This document shows positions 22,926 to 50,057 of a stretch of 64,000 bases of DNA, piece by piece (the stretch's first letter is position 1; each line of letters begins with the position of its first letter). Below the pieces are notes generated by a model. The model searched no databases, was not told the origin of the DNA, and saw only the letters and a list, made by a program, of their open reading frames with translations. Source of the DNA: Mugil cephalus (Eukaryota > Chordata > Actinopteri > Mugiliformes > Mugilidae). Location: assembly GCF_022458985.1 (NCBI RefSeq), contig NC_061781.1, positions 17,453,001-17,517,000 on the forward strand, in the 5' to 3' direction. The position numbers and the translations under genes are program-made.

Positions 22926-24043
22926 GTAAGTTACGATATGAGTTTCTTACTTCCTACATAAGTGCAGTTTGTTCCGCGGTGTTTGTTTATTTGTAGGGTT
23001 TAGTACCACGGTTATTAGTAACGTTTTAAGCTAACAAGCTAATTTAGCTATCAACGTTGGAGCAACCGTGTCAAAAAACAAGACCTCTGGAAGTGTCAGA
23101 CTGACTCGTATCTATGCGTCTGTGTGTCTATATTGCAATGTTAAATTGATTGTGTAATTTAGAGTTGTTAAATCGAATGTTTAATTAAGTATGTGTAGCG
23201 TGTAATACGTCGTGGGTGCATCGAAGTGGCTGTAAACTGTTGTCGGAGTACGTTGATTTATCGTTTTTGTTTATCACATAAGGGCATCGTTTTCTTAAAC
23301 AATTAAGGTTGTCAGATATAACATGTACTATTGAATGTGATCCTGCGTGGGGTAACGTCTGAGTTTCAAAAAAAAAAAAAAAAAAAAAGTTGGTTAACGC
23401 TACTTGACGTAAACGTACCAGCAGGGTCCGTTAGCTGTAGTTAGCATGGTTAGCATTGACTTGCGTTTCCTCAGCAACTAAAAGTACTCTGTTGTCCACA
23501 AAATGTCTTTCGACTGCTGTATTCTTATTCGGCTATTATTAGGCTATTTTTTTATAGTCTGGTCTCTGTTTGTTGGCCAGATACGTGGTACACGTAGCAA
23601 TTTCAGCATGGCTGACAACAGATCGCCCTCTCCCCCTTTTACATTTGTCCATTATTGTCTACAGTTCGTTTAAACAAATGCATCGTAATACACCCGTCAC
23701 GTACTAAAACCCCAGCTCCATAAAAGTTATGTTAGTCAGCATTTGTTTACAGTAACTGCGAGAGCTGTTGATTCAACTGTGTTTGTGGAGCTATTGAATC
23801 GTATCGTGTTGACAAGTAGGTTCTAGTCATTGGGTTAGCCGAAATAGCAGAAACACTTTTTTTGTTTTATTCGGTTACAGTTTTAACAGCGCCACAAACT
23901 ACATCCTCTGAGATAATCATACAGGTGAATTATCAGCATTTCAAGTTTTACATTTATAACAGCTGGGAAGAGGGATTTAGTGCAGCTGTTATATCAAAAA
24001 TTGAGTTCTTACGTTAAATATGTATACATATACTTATTATTGT

Positions 24044-24110
24044 TATTATTATAGATAAATACTTTATTTATCCAGATGGCAATTCAGTGTACAGTAGCTT
24101 CAGCACATAG
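24044..24110 (-). mobile_element. LINE 3' tail fragment (Rex1/L2-like)
   Basis: The motif ATAGATAAATACTTTATTTATCC followed by GGCAATTCAGTGTACAGTAG is the reverse complement of the tail common to Rex1-like and related fish LINEs. Only the tail is present. Next to it at 24122-24170 is a compound microsatellite of AAT, AAG and TA units. Confidence 0.5.
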
Positions 24111-24308
24111 AATAGAATGTTATAATAATAATAAGAAGAAGAAGAAGAAGAAAACTATATATATATATGGATAATCATAGTCCAGATGGTTCATCACAGG
24201 CCTATTTCCACAATGAAATGCCACGGGATCACAGCATTAAGTGAAAGCGTTAATAATGATTTGTCGTTAACAGGCGTCCGAGTGTCCTGGGGGAGAATCG
24301 GATCCACG

Positions 24309-26123
24309 ATGTTGAACCCGACCAATGGTGACCCGGGCCACGTCGTTGTTAATTATGTTGAGGAGTACCTGGATCTGGTGGAGTCTCTCCCCTTTGACTT
24401 GCAGAGAAGTGTATCCCTGATGAAGGAAATCGATGCCAAGTACCAAGGTGAAGGAGATGGACAGTGCTGATCACTGACACTAATGCTGACGTGCATCTGT
24501 AAATCTTTCTACTTCAGTCAGAACTATATACTAGAAAGGTTTCAAAAAGAAACCAAATCACATACACTAATTCTTTAAACTCAGACTAAAATTCTGTTGT
24601 TTTGGTTTTAGCTGAATGTCCATAATACACCGTGAACTGATAACAGCTTTATAGCAAGATTACATGGTACCACAGTCACTTCTAATCTGTACTCCGGCAG
24701 ACGTGCTGTACTGTGTATTCACTCATAGTTGAGGGTTTCTACCCAACCTCCTTGTACTGTTGGTTCACTTATCTTTTACCAAAGCCATGCCTGTAATGTG
24801 CAGTCAAGAAAAGGATTTATAACAAATAATAATATGGTTAAAGTTGCCATTTCTTAGTCATTCTGAGCATATGTTGAGCTCCCATTTTCTCCTCAATTTG
24901 CCAGATGTTCTGAAGGAGCTTGATGAGGCCTATGAAAGGTATCGCCGTGAATCTGACGCGTTTCAGAGGCGCAAGCTTCAACTATCCATTCAGAGGGCGC
25001 TGATCCGCAGCCAGGAGCTGGGAGACGAAAAGATCCAGATTGCAGGTCAAATGGTACGTAACCTTCTCCTGCTGCTCCAGGAACTAACGAGGAGAAAACA
25101 GATGTTTTAAGGGACTCTTTTTTTATTATTATTGTTTAGGTGGTTTTTGGTTTCACGCTTAATTTAACTGTAATCAGTTGAGAGAAAAAACTTTTTTGAA
25201 CATTTATAGAATGACCCGTCATAGGACAAAGTGCTACACAGTTACCAGAAATATAGTGCCATATTTAACCTTCCTGTCAGACACATGGTCAGATCAGTAT
25301 TTCTACGATGAGACAGCATTCATCTTAGATACGCCATTTTTGCTTGATGGTCAGTTGTCTTTACTCCTTGTGGTACGCACATCAACCACTTCTCCATTTC
25401 TGTTGTTTGGATCATATCTCAGTGTTTCATTTTCTACATGTATGTAAAAATAAGTAGTAAAGTAAAATCTTTTTTTTTTTCTTTTTTCAGGTGGAGTTGG
25501 TTGAGAACCGGACGCGACAAATAGACTGGCATTCTGAATTTCTCCTCTCCTCTCAAGAAGTCCCAGAGAGTCACGTTCCCGCTGCAGCATCTGTGACAAC
25601 CGCCGCGGCGTCCTTGATGTCCTCGTCTTCGGCTACGGTCACGCCGGGCAAACCTGGCCACCATGAAAAGAAACGCGACGAGGTCACTCCCAGCTCCGGT
25701 GGTGGAGACAAATCTGGGGGGAAACGCTCCAGGCGTCAGAAAAATGGCGAAAATCGAGAGAGTTACGGGGGTATGGATCACCCCGAGGAGGTGGGAGTGG
25801 GGGTGTCTCGGGAAAAGAGGGCCAAGACGTCTTCTAAGAAGAAGAAAAGGTCAAAAGGAAAGTCTGAGAGAGAAGTGTCGCCTCCGGACCTGCCCATCGA
25901 TCCAGACGAGCCGACGTACTGCCTGTGTGAGCAGGTGTCTTACGGCGAGATGATTGGCTGCGATAATGATGAATGTCCCATTGAGTGGTTTCATTTCTCC
26001 TGTGTCGGCCTCCATCATAAGCCCAAAGGAAAGTGGTACTGCCCCAAGTGTAGAGGTGAGAATGAGAAGACCATGGACAAGGCGTTAGAGAGGGCCAAGA
26101 AGGAGAGGGCCTACAACAGGTAG
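24309..26123 (+). CDS. ing1: Inhibitor of growth protein 1 (3 coding exons)
   Basis: Chromatin reader: the PHD finger binds trimethylated H3K4 and, in known family members, targets Sin3/HDAC complexes. Exons 24309-24447, 24905-25053 and 25491-26123 give 306 aa. The N-terminal ING domain includes [34 protein letters not shown] and [13 protein letters not shown] variable Ser/Ala-rich linker and basic region (KKKKRSKGK) lead to the C-terminal PHD finger (about 239-285: [36 protein letters not shown]) and a polybasic tail ending KKERAYNR, which marks ING1 rather than ING2. The linker is longer than in human p33ING1 (279 aa), and there is an intron between QM and VEL. The start is the only ATG in the exon that fits the family N-terminus. 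AATAAA lies at 26451. Confidence 0.95.
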
Positions 26124-27761
26124 CTCGCTCTGCCTGCTCAATGAACTCTGTTGTGTATATAAAAGTATTTTATCTGTTTTTGTTTCCATTTACAGTTACA
26201 ATAGTTTTAAAAAAAAATGTTACTTGATGAGGAGGATCTTGAAAATAGTTATTTTTGTAACTGCTGCATAAACAACTGAGAAACAACATCGCCTCCTTCA
26301 AGTTGGAAGAATTTGTGAAGAATGCACATGGTACAGAACAGGACTGAGTTTAATGTTTTTATGTTTGTAACTAGCTGTTCTGCACTTACATCCCTCTTTA
26401 GTTTTCATCATGCATGCAACATTTTTGTCTTTGTATAAGCTCCGTTAACAAATAAAACATTTCTAAACGAAAGAAGAGTTTTTGATGTGTGTAAACACAA
26501 CTCCGTCAAAACCATTTAATTAATTTGACACCGTTTTGTTTTTTTGGTCCTTTGTGGATTTCTTTCAAGGTAGGATTGAGTTACGTTCTCCCCAGGTACA
26601 TCTTACTGTAACACTAAACTATTCAGTTTTCACATGGAAGTTGAAAAGCTATTGAACTTTTAGCCCTGGTCAATTCTGCTACTAGAGTGAAACTTTCCTA
26701 GAGTGATTTCAGCATTTGGGGCGTGGGACACAAAATCCAAAGTCCTGATTTGGATAAACTTTAGAAGTCTGAATTCTGTATTTGAGTGTTAATTCACAAA
26801 CATGGAAGAACATTTCTCTGAAGTTCAGACGACTGAGGACTTAATGTTTTATCTTTTTATAGGACTATAGACTGTAAATATACCTCTTTAAGCCTTCACA
26901 CTGATGCAAATTATTAAATGAGAAAAACTTGAACGATAATATGGATGATTGGCTTTAAAAAAAGGTCCCCTGTGCTATATAATTGTATGTGGGTGTAATT
27001 TAACATTTGAAACCCTGAATATAACCATGGTTTACCTCCTATTAGCCAATCTCAAACCCCCAGAAGAGTATTAACTTTGCAAGTACAGTAAAAGAAAAAA
27101 AAAAGTCTCCATATAAGGATGAATTTGCCTTTTTTATTTACAAGTACTGGAAAAGTGACACGGGGAACAACCAGTGCAAAATCTGTACATAATTTCAGTT
27201 GCAGGATTCTTTATATACATGAGAACTGAACAGGATCGTGAATACACTCCGTCATGCATGTAACAATTCACAACACAGCAAAAGACATGATGTGAGGATG
27301 TCTGATTTAGTCGTAGTCCTCGGGCTGCTCATTCTCCCACCGACCTCGCGAATATAAAACCGACAAAAACAGATCAGGTGCACAACAAAAAAACGGACCT
27401 GTGACGTAACTGAGAGTCATTTAACATAATTACTCGAGGAGTTTTTTTTTACAGCAAGTCAGAACACACCAGATATATTTTCTTTTTTTTGGTTAATGGC
27501 CCTCAAGTCTATCCTGACAAAACATCCAAGGCAAGATTCAGCACATTTCCCCTGATAAACTGGAAAAGTGGGATAGAATAGAAAAAAAAAACAAACCCTT
27601 CTCAGTGGGCAAGGAAAACATTCTATGAAGGGAAGTGGAAGGTAAAGTGCATAAAAGCTTGAAATTAAAAAGGTGGGGAGGCCAAAAAAAAGAGGTACTC
27701 CACTAAAACTTGCAGCACACACAGCTTCACAATGGAGAGAGCAGCTTTCAGGTTTGTCAGG
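26124..27761. other. Convergent 3' UTRs of ing1 and ube2a
   Basis: Left part is the ing1 3' UTR with AATAAA at 26451-26456. Right part is the ube2a 3' UTR with a minus-strand AATAAA at 27133-27138. The roughly 680 bp between the two signals is AT-rich with no gene signal. A minus-strand stretch at 27308-27349 reads as a short acidic peptide with stop but is not supported as an exon. Confidence 0.55.
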
Positions 27762-30700
27762 TCAACTGTCCCTCCAGCTTTGTTCTACGATGGCAGACAC
27801 ACGCTTCTCGTACTCCCGCTTGTTCTCCTGGTACAGCTGAGCTGCCTGGCTGTTGGCTGGACTGTTGGGGTTTGGTTCGTCAAGCAGGGACTGATGGGAA
27901 AAAAAAAAAAAAAAAAGAGATTACAAGTGGCACACAAGAAACCCACACTGACATTTTAAATGTCACAAAAGTGTGCAGCAGATACATTTTACTTTATCAC
28001 CTTGACTCTTATTACCATCATTACAATACGAATTATAAATCGGATATACTGAAATAAGTTAAAGAGTCTATTTTTATTTAACCCGGTCCACGTATAGATC
28101 AAGCTGTTTGTCGCCGACACCTGTAGATGTTCAAGGGTCTGGTTGCCTGGTTACATCCCACACAAAATGTTTCAGAGAAAACAGCTGACAAACACTTCAT
28201 TCACACTTCTTCGACGTATGTGCATCAACCTCAATGTGGTTACTTAAATTTAGGTCAACACTTCGCCTCAGCAAGATTGCTGCTCGCTCCTGTGTTTAAT
28301 GGAGCTGCAGTGAAGGAATATAACATATATATCAACTAATTTTACGTTTTAATTTCCAACATCTCCAACGAGGTTAATATCTAACCTAGCTCATACTTTC
28401 TAATTAACTTCTTATATTTAAGTTTTGAACTGCTGGTTTAATTAAGTTACACATTTGACTGTTTTACAGACCAAATATTTAACAGACTGATGAATGAAAT
28501 TATCAATGGATCCTAAAATGATCAAAATAACCTCTCTAAGGTTTAAAAGGTTGTGGTATTTACATTTTAGATTTAAATTAGATAAAAGGTTCACAGATAA
28601 AGCATTTACCTTTGAAGTGTATGTTAAAATTAGTCAACTGAAAATTAGTGATATACTTTCTGTTGCACACACACATTTCTCAACCACCTTTGTAGTAAAA
28701 AAAAAAAAAATACCTAAACTATGTGTTGTCTTATCGGGTGCTGAATAAGGTGAAATAATAATTCATAAAATAGTCTCCTATCGTGTATTGTGACACTTCT
28801 TACCTGAATAGATGTAAGAATAGAGGACACATCATAAGTGGGACTCCAGCGGTTCTGTAGGATGTCTAGACATATACTTCCATCTGCATAGACTGTAGAC
28901 AAAAACAAATATTATAATTATGAGCACCACCCACAGGCATCATCCAAGAGTTTAATGTGGCTGCAGAGGACATTATTCCTACCGTTTGGATGAAACATCT
29001 TCGACACAAATCGTACTGTGGGGGGTTTGTTGGGATATTCTTCTGTGAATTCTACAATGAGTTTAAATGTACCTGTGACAAATAAATAAATAAATATAAA
29101 AACAAAGGAAATGAGACGTCCAACAGAAGGCAGAACCACAGTAAAGATAATGAAGAACATTTTCCTAAGCTAAAAGTTGATTATATATATATACATATAT
29201 ATACAGGCAGGTAGCTATTGGTAACATTTATATTTACAAATATTTACAAATGGTATGCAATGATAGAAGACTTGCACATATTTCAAAAAGTTATCATTAT
29301 TTAACAGCAATTATTTAGCAAACTAAATCTGATTCTTACCATCCTCAAAGGGAGTTCCTTCAGGGCTGTGAGGTTTAAGGGGAGGGAAAGGGTAATTTTG
29401 TCATTAATTTCACTAATGAAATATGTATCATAAAAACTTTGGAGATGTGTTTCAATTTCTTACCCAAATATGACTGCGTTCCACACCATGATGTTGTTTT
29501 CAGATGGGGCTCCACTGACACCGGCTGGAGGATCCTCTTGTAGCCTTTAAAACCAAAAGTAACACAAACACAGGTGTGAAGACGGCTCCTCAAACATTCA
29601 CTCCACAGATTAGAAGGAGAAGCCGGACGTCTTGAATCAGTGCAGAGATGAGCGTCCCACACAGTCAAATGGCCCTTTTGGTCATTTGACCATAGCCAAA
29701 TTTAACTGTGTCAAATAAACCATGTGGCAACATGGTTTATGGTGCACAGCAACCGACTACACTTACACAACTTAACTATACACAATTACAATGGCAGCTA
29801 TCTGCGTAAATCAAACAAAACACCAGTCAGTGATACGGAGACACACACAATGTGATCATTTACACTCCTGAATGACACCTTTTTTTTTTTTTGGGGTACA
29901 CAAATTAACTCATTCTCTATAGAACAATCCAGATCTCTATGAGCTTGTGGAAAATTTCAGAACATTTTTAAACGAGGGGTTATGTCACCAGCAAACAACA
30001 CCACTCCCAATACCTGGAAAGACTTGTTCAAATTCCAGAGGCTCCATAACTGATAACAGCAAATAAATTACCCTGTGCCACAGAAAAACCTGGAAGCTGG
30101 TGAAATGTACAGTGAGATGAATAAGACTTGTGAGGACCGTGGAGTGAGCAGGATCTCTGGAGGGAAGCATTAGGGCGCAGTGAAGCTTAAAGTACACACA
30201 CAAACTAATTTTTCTGTGGACGAAGTGTTCGTTGCTGAGGACGGGGATTGTCTACTTCACAAAAAAAAGAAAGAAGCTAAATTAACCGAGTACGCAGCGT
30301 AGCTTCCGCTGTTTGGTCTCCTCACAGTTTTTTTAGTTCCTATTCTAGAGATATTTCTGGGTTTAATAATCCGCGATGTTAAATCCCGTTTCAAAACGAA
30401 TCTCGGAATAATAATAATCCACTTGACGTCTTGCAAACTTAGATTAGTTTACGACTCTAAAACAACGCTACGTTAACGTTACGTCGCTAACTAACATTAA
30501 AAGAAAAGGGCAGGGTGAATTTATCGGGGCATTAAAGGAGGATATGTCGCATTAAATGTGATCTGAAGATGAATAAAACTGACTTATACGGGACGTTTAT
30601 ACGCTAGTTGTGTTGAAGAGTAAACAGTAATCCTAGCCGACTAACCAGCTAGCAGCGTTAGCATTTCCTTAAAGGCTAAGCGCCTGAAAAAAACACTGTC

Positions 30701-30911
30701 ACGCTTAACTATATCCCACAGAAAACAATGTTAACTACATTAGTTTGGTTGTATTTTACCGTGACATATAAAGCAATGGGTTTAATAATATGAAATACTG
30801 CTTAGCTACCCCAAGCTAACGCAAACTAGGCTAACGTTATCGGCATAATTTCTGACCACCCACTTACCGTTTAAAATCTCTCATAAGTCTTCTTCTAGCC
30901 GGGGTTGACAT
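27762..30911 (-). CDS. ube2a: Ubiquitin-conjugating enzyme E2 A (RAD6 homologue, 6 exons)
   Basis: E2 enzyme that works with RAD18 on PCNA and with RNF20/40 on histone H2B. Exons (minus): 30911-30868, 29544-29464, 29365-29340, 29072-28983, 28892-28804, 27890-27762; total 459 nt, 152 aa, exactly the family length. It begins [35 protein letters not shown] and [11 protein letters not shown] carry the UBE2A-type residues (Ala, Val, Val) where UBE2B has Val, Gln, Leu. The active-site Cys88 is in [15 protein letters not shown]. Small differences from human: KLIVEF for KLTIEF and a C-terminal SWRDS for SWRDC. The 26-nt third exon is unusually small. Human UBE2A is on Xq24, so its place between ing1 and ankrd10 is a lineage rearrangement; the introns exclude a retrocopy. 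Confidence 0.96.
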
Positions 30912-31400
30912 GGCTTAACTTGTGATATAAGTGTACTGGCGTCACCAGTGCGTTGACAGGAGCTTATTTGACCGAAATGTTATACTGTATTTTACAGTTA
31001 TTTGACAACTTCACAGTTCCCCAGTTCAGTGGAGCCCGTCTCTCAATAACCCCCCAGGTCTTGGTTTAGCCCGGATAGTTTTACAGGAACATACCACCTC
31101 GCATGAGGGAGGGGACAAGTGCTGACACCAAATTAATTTAAAATGTCCCGGCAGTGTGATATTTATAGACGTACGTTTTCTGTAGCAAAATGTAAGTATT
31201 AAAATTAATTACGTTGTAGTACGGCAAGATAGACGTGTCGAATATGATTTTTTATTCAACGGGAGTCATTTCCTCCCCTATTCTGGTTGAATACGTCAAC
31301 TGGGGGCGGGGCCTGGCCTAGTGACGTGGTGTTTGTGCATATAGTGAAGGTCGGCCCTGGTGGTGACAGGTGTGCCTCCTCTACACGTGACGGTATGGAC
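30912..31400. promoter_or_regulatory. ube2a upstream region with GC box and CRE-like site
   Basis: About 400 bp upstream of the ube2a start codon are a GC box GGGGGCGGGG (31302-31311) and a CRE-like TGACGTGG (31322-31329). They suit a housekeeping promoter. They are rather far from the ube2a ATG and could also serve an unseen rightward transcript. The following 31400-31660 is AT-rich with nothing recognisable. Confidence 0.35.
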
Positions 31401-31662
31401 CTGTTTCCCGACACATTTTCAGTACAATAATTGATATAATTATCGATATTGATGCCAGATATACATTTTTTTGGTTTCTTTAAGATTAAAAAGAAAATTA
31501 ATACAGTAACGTTTTGAAATAAAAGCTTTTGGAGGGTTAGTTAGTATACTGTAGATCCTAATCAAAACGTATTTATATAAACGTGAATAAATCTAAAGTA
31601 AATAACTTCAAGTCCAACTTTAAATTTTGCAAAACTTTTTTTTTTAATGTCTTTATATTTGT

Positions 31663-31668
31663 TTTATT
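31663..31668 (-). terminator. ankrd10: Poly(A) signal candidate for ankrd10
   Basis: Minus-strand AATAAA about 330 nt after the distal ankrd10 stop codon at 32000. It fits the end of the isoform that uses the last exon. Confidence 0.45.
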
Positions 31669-31999
31669 AACATCAAGTTGTGGCAGAAACAGAATGTAAG
31701 TACTGGCAGTGGTTCAACACAAATGCTTACTTTAGTGTACTGGCAGCATATTAAAACTTTAATGAGGAGCTAAACAAAGACTTTCTCTATAAGGACACAC
31801 ACAAAAATCCACTTCTTCAGCTTTTTCAGTTGCTAACTTCAGCTCCATCCACAACAATGGGTCTGCTGTGTAGAACGACAAATAATTTCAATGAACAGCT
31901 TGGCCACCGAGTGGCTTTAAGGCGAATGAATGCTTATTTAGGCTTGCATGAGAGTCGGGCAAAAAAAAAAAAGGACGGTCTGTCAGCCATATCTGTAGT

Positions 32000-46300
<14,301 letters not shown>

Positions 46301-47832
46301 TGCAAAATGTTATGCACTTTTCATCCTTTCTGATAAGCTAAAAAAAAAATGTTTACAGTTTTAAAAACTTTTGAATGTTGCTGTGTTCAGTCTATAAAAA
46401 TGCACATCCCGGTGTTTTTAGCATCACACAGACTGAGCAGTCTTGTTGAAAGTTGTGAACTGAATCAATAAACTGAGCTAGGAAATTGGTTTAAGCTGTT
46501 GCAGATGTTAATCGGGTCATTGTTTGCAGAAGGCCAGCGCTAGCAGCTCATACAGCGGTTTGCACAGATAAATAAATAAATAAATATTATCAGGCTGTCA
46601 ATTATATTTCAATTCATGGGGCACGAACAAAGGTTATGTCCCTTATTGGGCCATGAAAGAAAATAATTGAGCACCATTTCCTACTTTTCTAACCTCTTTA
46701 ACAATATTGCATACATTTAAATCATACATTAAAAGTTCAGAAGCATTCTCAACTTGAAGTTATACTAACAGCAAGATAACAGATAATTTTAACTAACTTA
46801 TGGCAAAAATGAAGGGAATGTGAGAAATATCATTTAAAAGACCAAATTGAGTAAAAAAAAAAAAGTAAAAATGCCTTCCTCCGATGTGTAATAGTAGGTT
46901 AGATAGAAACACTGTTTAAAAGAAAAGTCATTCTCGGCTGCTATTTTAATTTGAGTTAGTTTTGTTTAGAGTTTGAAAAAAAAAGATATTTTAGCTGTTA
47001 GTCAGAACAAAAGACAAAAGGCTAACACGCATTTTAGATTAAGTCGTGGGAAAGATGTTCTAAAACTGATACATTACAAGAGCTAATTGCATGAGGGGAA
47101 AAGTGCTATTTAAAAAATATCTAACTGAGCCTTTGTTTTAAGTGAAAACACTTTCTTTCCATGTGTAGTCACTAATAGTAGGCTAGTAAAAAAATAAAAA
47201 CCAACACAAACTTTTTGCTAATTTGTGGCTCTAAAACAAATGATAAATTGCAAGTTGTGCTAATAAGATACATTAAATATCAATAAAAACTTGCATAAAT
47301 AGCCATGAACTTTAGCTCTAACCCTAAAACCCTGAGAAAATCGTCACATACATTTTGACAAATTTGACAAAGGCAGTGTCTCCCTGAAAAAGGCACAACT
47401 TGGCAACATTAGGCGGAAAATCGTCCAATCTCGCATCGTTGATATTTTTAGAGCTTTTACCTCCACCTTGTGGATTCAAGCGAGGATCGCAATTGCCTCC
47501 ATTTCCAAAGAAACATCTAGAATTTATGCAGGGCTACAAACACACCGTGTTTATAGTTTTATTTTTCTTCAGTTTTCTGTATCAGTAGGCTATATGTTGT
47601 GTTGTAATTGCTTTTCTGTGTATCCTTTTCTCAAAGTATAAAGTATAAAGCAGCTTAGAGGTCCTCATCCTGACTGGTGGGTGTTTAATGGTGGAAAAGC
47701 AATGATAATTTATTCTGATTAGAACATGTCTCCTCTTTTCAGCCCTGTGACTATAACCGGAGACGTTTAGAGTTCAATGGCGTTATCTCCAATTTTTCTG
47801 ATAATTAGGATTCGTTATGGATAAAACATGTC

Positions 47833-47923
47833 TCCTTCGAGCCGGATTTGAACCAGCGACCTAAGGATTACAGCATTACTCTCTCTCTACAGTCCTCCGC
47901 TCTACCAACTGAGCTATCGAAGG
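47833..47923 (-). tRNA. tRNA-Tyr (GTA) with intron
   Basis: The minus strand begins CCTTCGATAGCTCAGTTGG and ends TCCGGCTCGAAGGA. Removing an 18-nt intron just after the anticodon leaves 73 nt with a 7-bp acceptor stem (CCTTCGA/TCGAAGG), discriminator A, and G34-T35-A36 at plus-strand 47888-47890. A-box (TAGCTCAGTTGG) and B-box (GGTTCAAATCC) are intact, and a TTTT Pol III terminator follows at 47823-47826. The intron after position 37 is universal for eukaryotic tRNA-Tyr. It looks functional. Confidence 0.95.
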
Positions 47924-48251
47924 GACGGCCAAGTACATATTTTTATTACATTATCTATCATTGGCTCATACAAATATGATTACATGTAATGGTTTAGAGG
48001 GGAAAACAGATTTTCATGTTCAACACAAATTCTAAGCTGGGGAACGATAGGCGGGGGAAGAAGAAGGAAGAGGGGAAAGAAGGAAAAAGAAGGAAGAGAG
48101 AGGAAATTTTGAAAAATTGAGGAAAAAATGGAAGGAGCCTGTAGTTATTAGTGTCTCTGCTGTCCATCACAAGTAAGGGCACACATATTCTGGTCTATTA
48201 ATTTGAGAAATCTAACCAAACATGACACTTAACTGCAGAATAGCATAGGAG

Positions 48252-48291
48252 GCTCTGGATCCAAAGGTCGCCGGTTCAATTCCGCCATTGG
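48252..48291 (+). pseudogene. tRNA- or SINE-derived fragment
   Basis: The stretch GGCTCTGGATCCAAAGGTCG followed by CCGGTTCAATTCCGCC looks like the anticodon arm and T arm (B-box GGTTCAATTCC) of a tRNA. No 5' half or acceptor stem is present. It is either a decayed tRNA or a SINE head. Confidence 0.4.
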
Positions 48292-49439
48292 GACATGAGG
48301 CCTTTAACACAGACTACTATCAAGTGTTATCACATGTACCTAAATGTACTTTTATAGTCATTTTTATATTTCTGAATGAAGTACTGCAACAATGTTATCG
48401 TTTTCTATGAGTGAGTTTGCATTTCTGCAGGAAAAATGAAGACAGTCACCAATCAGCCAATCAGCCTAACGAGTGTCTAATGTCTTTGAAGGTGGGAGGA
48501 AGCCGGAGTTATATTAATAATAATTCTAATAATAATAATGTAAATATCAGCACAAGTAAATCCTCATTACTTACTGACGCCAAGGTTCACCACTAGCTAA
48601 GGAGACATCCTTTGGTGGTGGTGGTGAACCTGCAGGTAGAGTCCTGGCTGTAGCGTCTCACCAGGTGAAGGTCCTGGCTGCTGTTCCTGGATGCACTGAG
48701 ACAGGGAGCGAACTGGAAGGCTACGGGTTCACAGACAAGATAAAAAAAAAAAAATGTAATACAACAGAATTGAACACCAGCACGTCATAAGACACTTCAG
48801 ATAGCTTTTTTTGCATGAAAACCACATTTACAGCTCTGTGCACCTCCAAACAGTAACATCTGTCCCCTAATCTGCATTGGGCATTTCTCAATTTCTGTGT
48901 TTGACAGCGAATAAGAAGGTGTTCCCTTTAAATATGTCATAGCTTTACATTTAATATGATACACATATCACTCTGTCCAGGTTTACCTTCAGATATAGAT
49001 CATGCCACTTCTTCTGCCAAGGTGCTGGTCTGTTTCCTCCCTCAGAGGCCAAACGCCTGATCCCCACTCCTCCTCTCCCATGGCCCCATGTTTTTTTTTT
49101 TTTTTTTGTTTAGAAGCCATCTGCTATGAACAGGAAAATTATATTTATACCAATACAGCTAATATTTGCTCATAACACAAATATGAACAATGTGCACACT
49201 TTTGTAACTTACTAATACACAGATATTTGTGCACACCGTAGGTTCTTACTTGCATACAGTCACACAAACAAACAGCTAATTATAAACTAACAGCAGTAGC
49301 CTACATATTATATATTTATGACAACAGAAGTGAATACTATACAGATTTCATTCATACCGTAGCTTATTATCAACTAGTAGCCTACTAGTAGCAGCGGTGC
49401 ATATTGAAGACTTTGGTTACAACAGAAGTGAATGCGCCA

Positions 49440-49570
49440 TCGGAAAGATGGAAATGTCGGGCCGCGATTGGTCCGCCTCACAATTTTGGACAATGGCTAC
49501 AGTGATTGGCCGAAGCAAAGATGGCGAAAGATGGAGACGGAGCGACGTGATTGGAGGGTGGACGCGTGTA
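49440..49570 (+). promoter_or_regulatory. CCAAT/YY1-rich promoter-like segment with splice donor
   Basis: Three ATTGG (inverted CCAAT) boxes at about 49467-49471, 49505-49509 and 49550-49554, two AAGATGG (YY1-like) motifs at 49519-49532, CpGs, and a donor ACGCGT|GTAAGT at 49567/49568 occur within 130 bp of otherwise AT-rich DNA. This is the look of a TATA-less promoter with a first exon. It could begin an unseen gene to the right; ARHGEF7 follows ANKRD10 in human, but no arhgef7 coding sequence is visible here. Confidence 0.4.
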
Positions 49571-50043
49571 AGTCTCTGACCTGGGTGTTTTGACAGATCA
49601 CAGATGTATTGTGGCATATTCTCGTGTTATTATCATCTTACAGGTTGCATATACTCTCCCTGGCCAAAAAAAAAATAAAAAAAATGTCAACACCTGAATT
49701 AACTAAGCAAATACGTTTGGGCCTCCTCCTACTGGATCTCATACCTAGATAATGCTTTTGTGCCGCTGTATTAAATACTTTGATTTAAATGAGCACAACA
49801 ACTCTGCATTATACTGATTACCACCAAGGAAATATAAAATACATGACTTGGTGTGTATAGTTTTCATAATTATGGGATGGTGTGAGAAAGTTTCTATTTA
49901 ACAAAAAAAAAAAAAAAAAAAGTGAGATTTAGATCAAGGTCAGCTTCAAGTGTCACCCTGACACAGAAAACTACTTTTAGGAGCTGGAGTCCGCTACGGA
50001 GGAAGAGAGAAGCTACTGAAATGTTAACAGACACACTTCTTTA

Positions 50044-50057
50044 CCACTAGGTGGCAG
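50044..50057 (+). promoter_or_regulatory. CTCF-like motif
   Basis: CCACTAGGTGGCAG matches the core CTCF consensus closely. A single motif in intergenic DNA is only suggestive. Confidence 0.35.
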
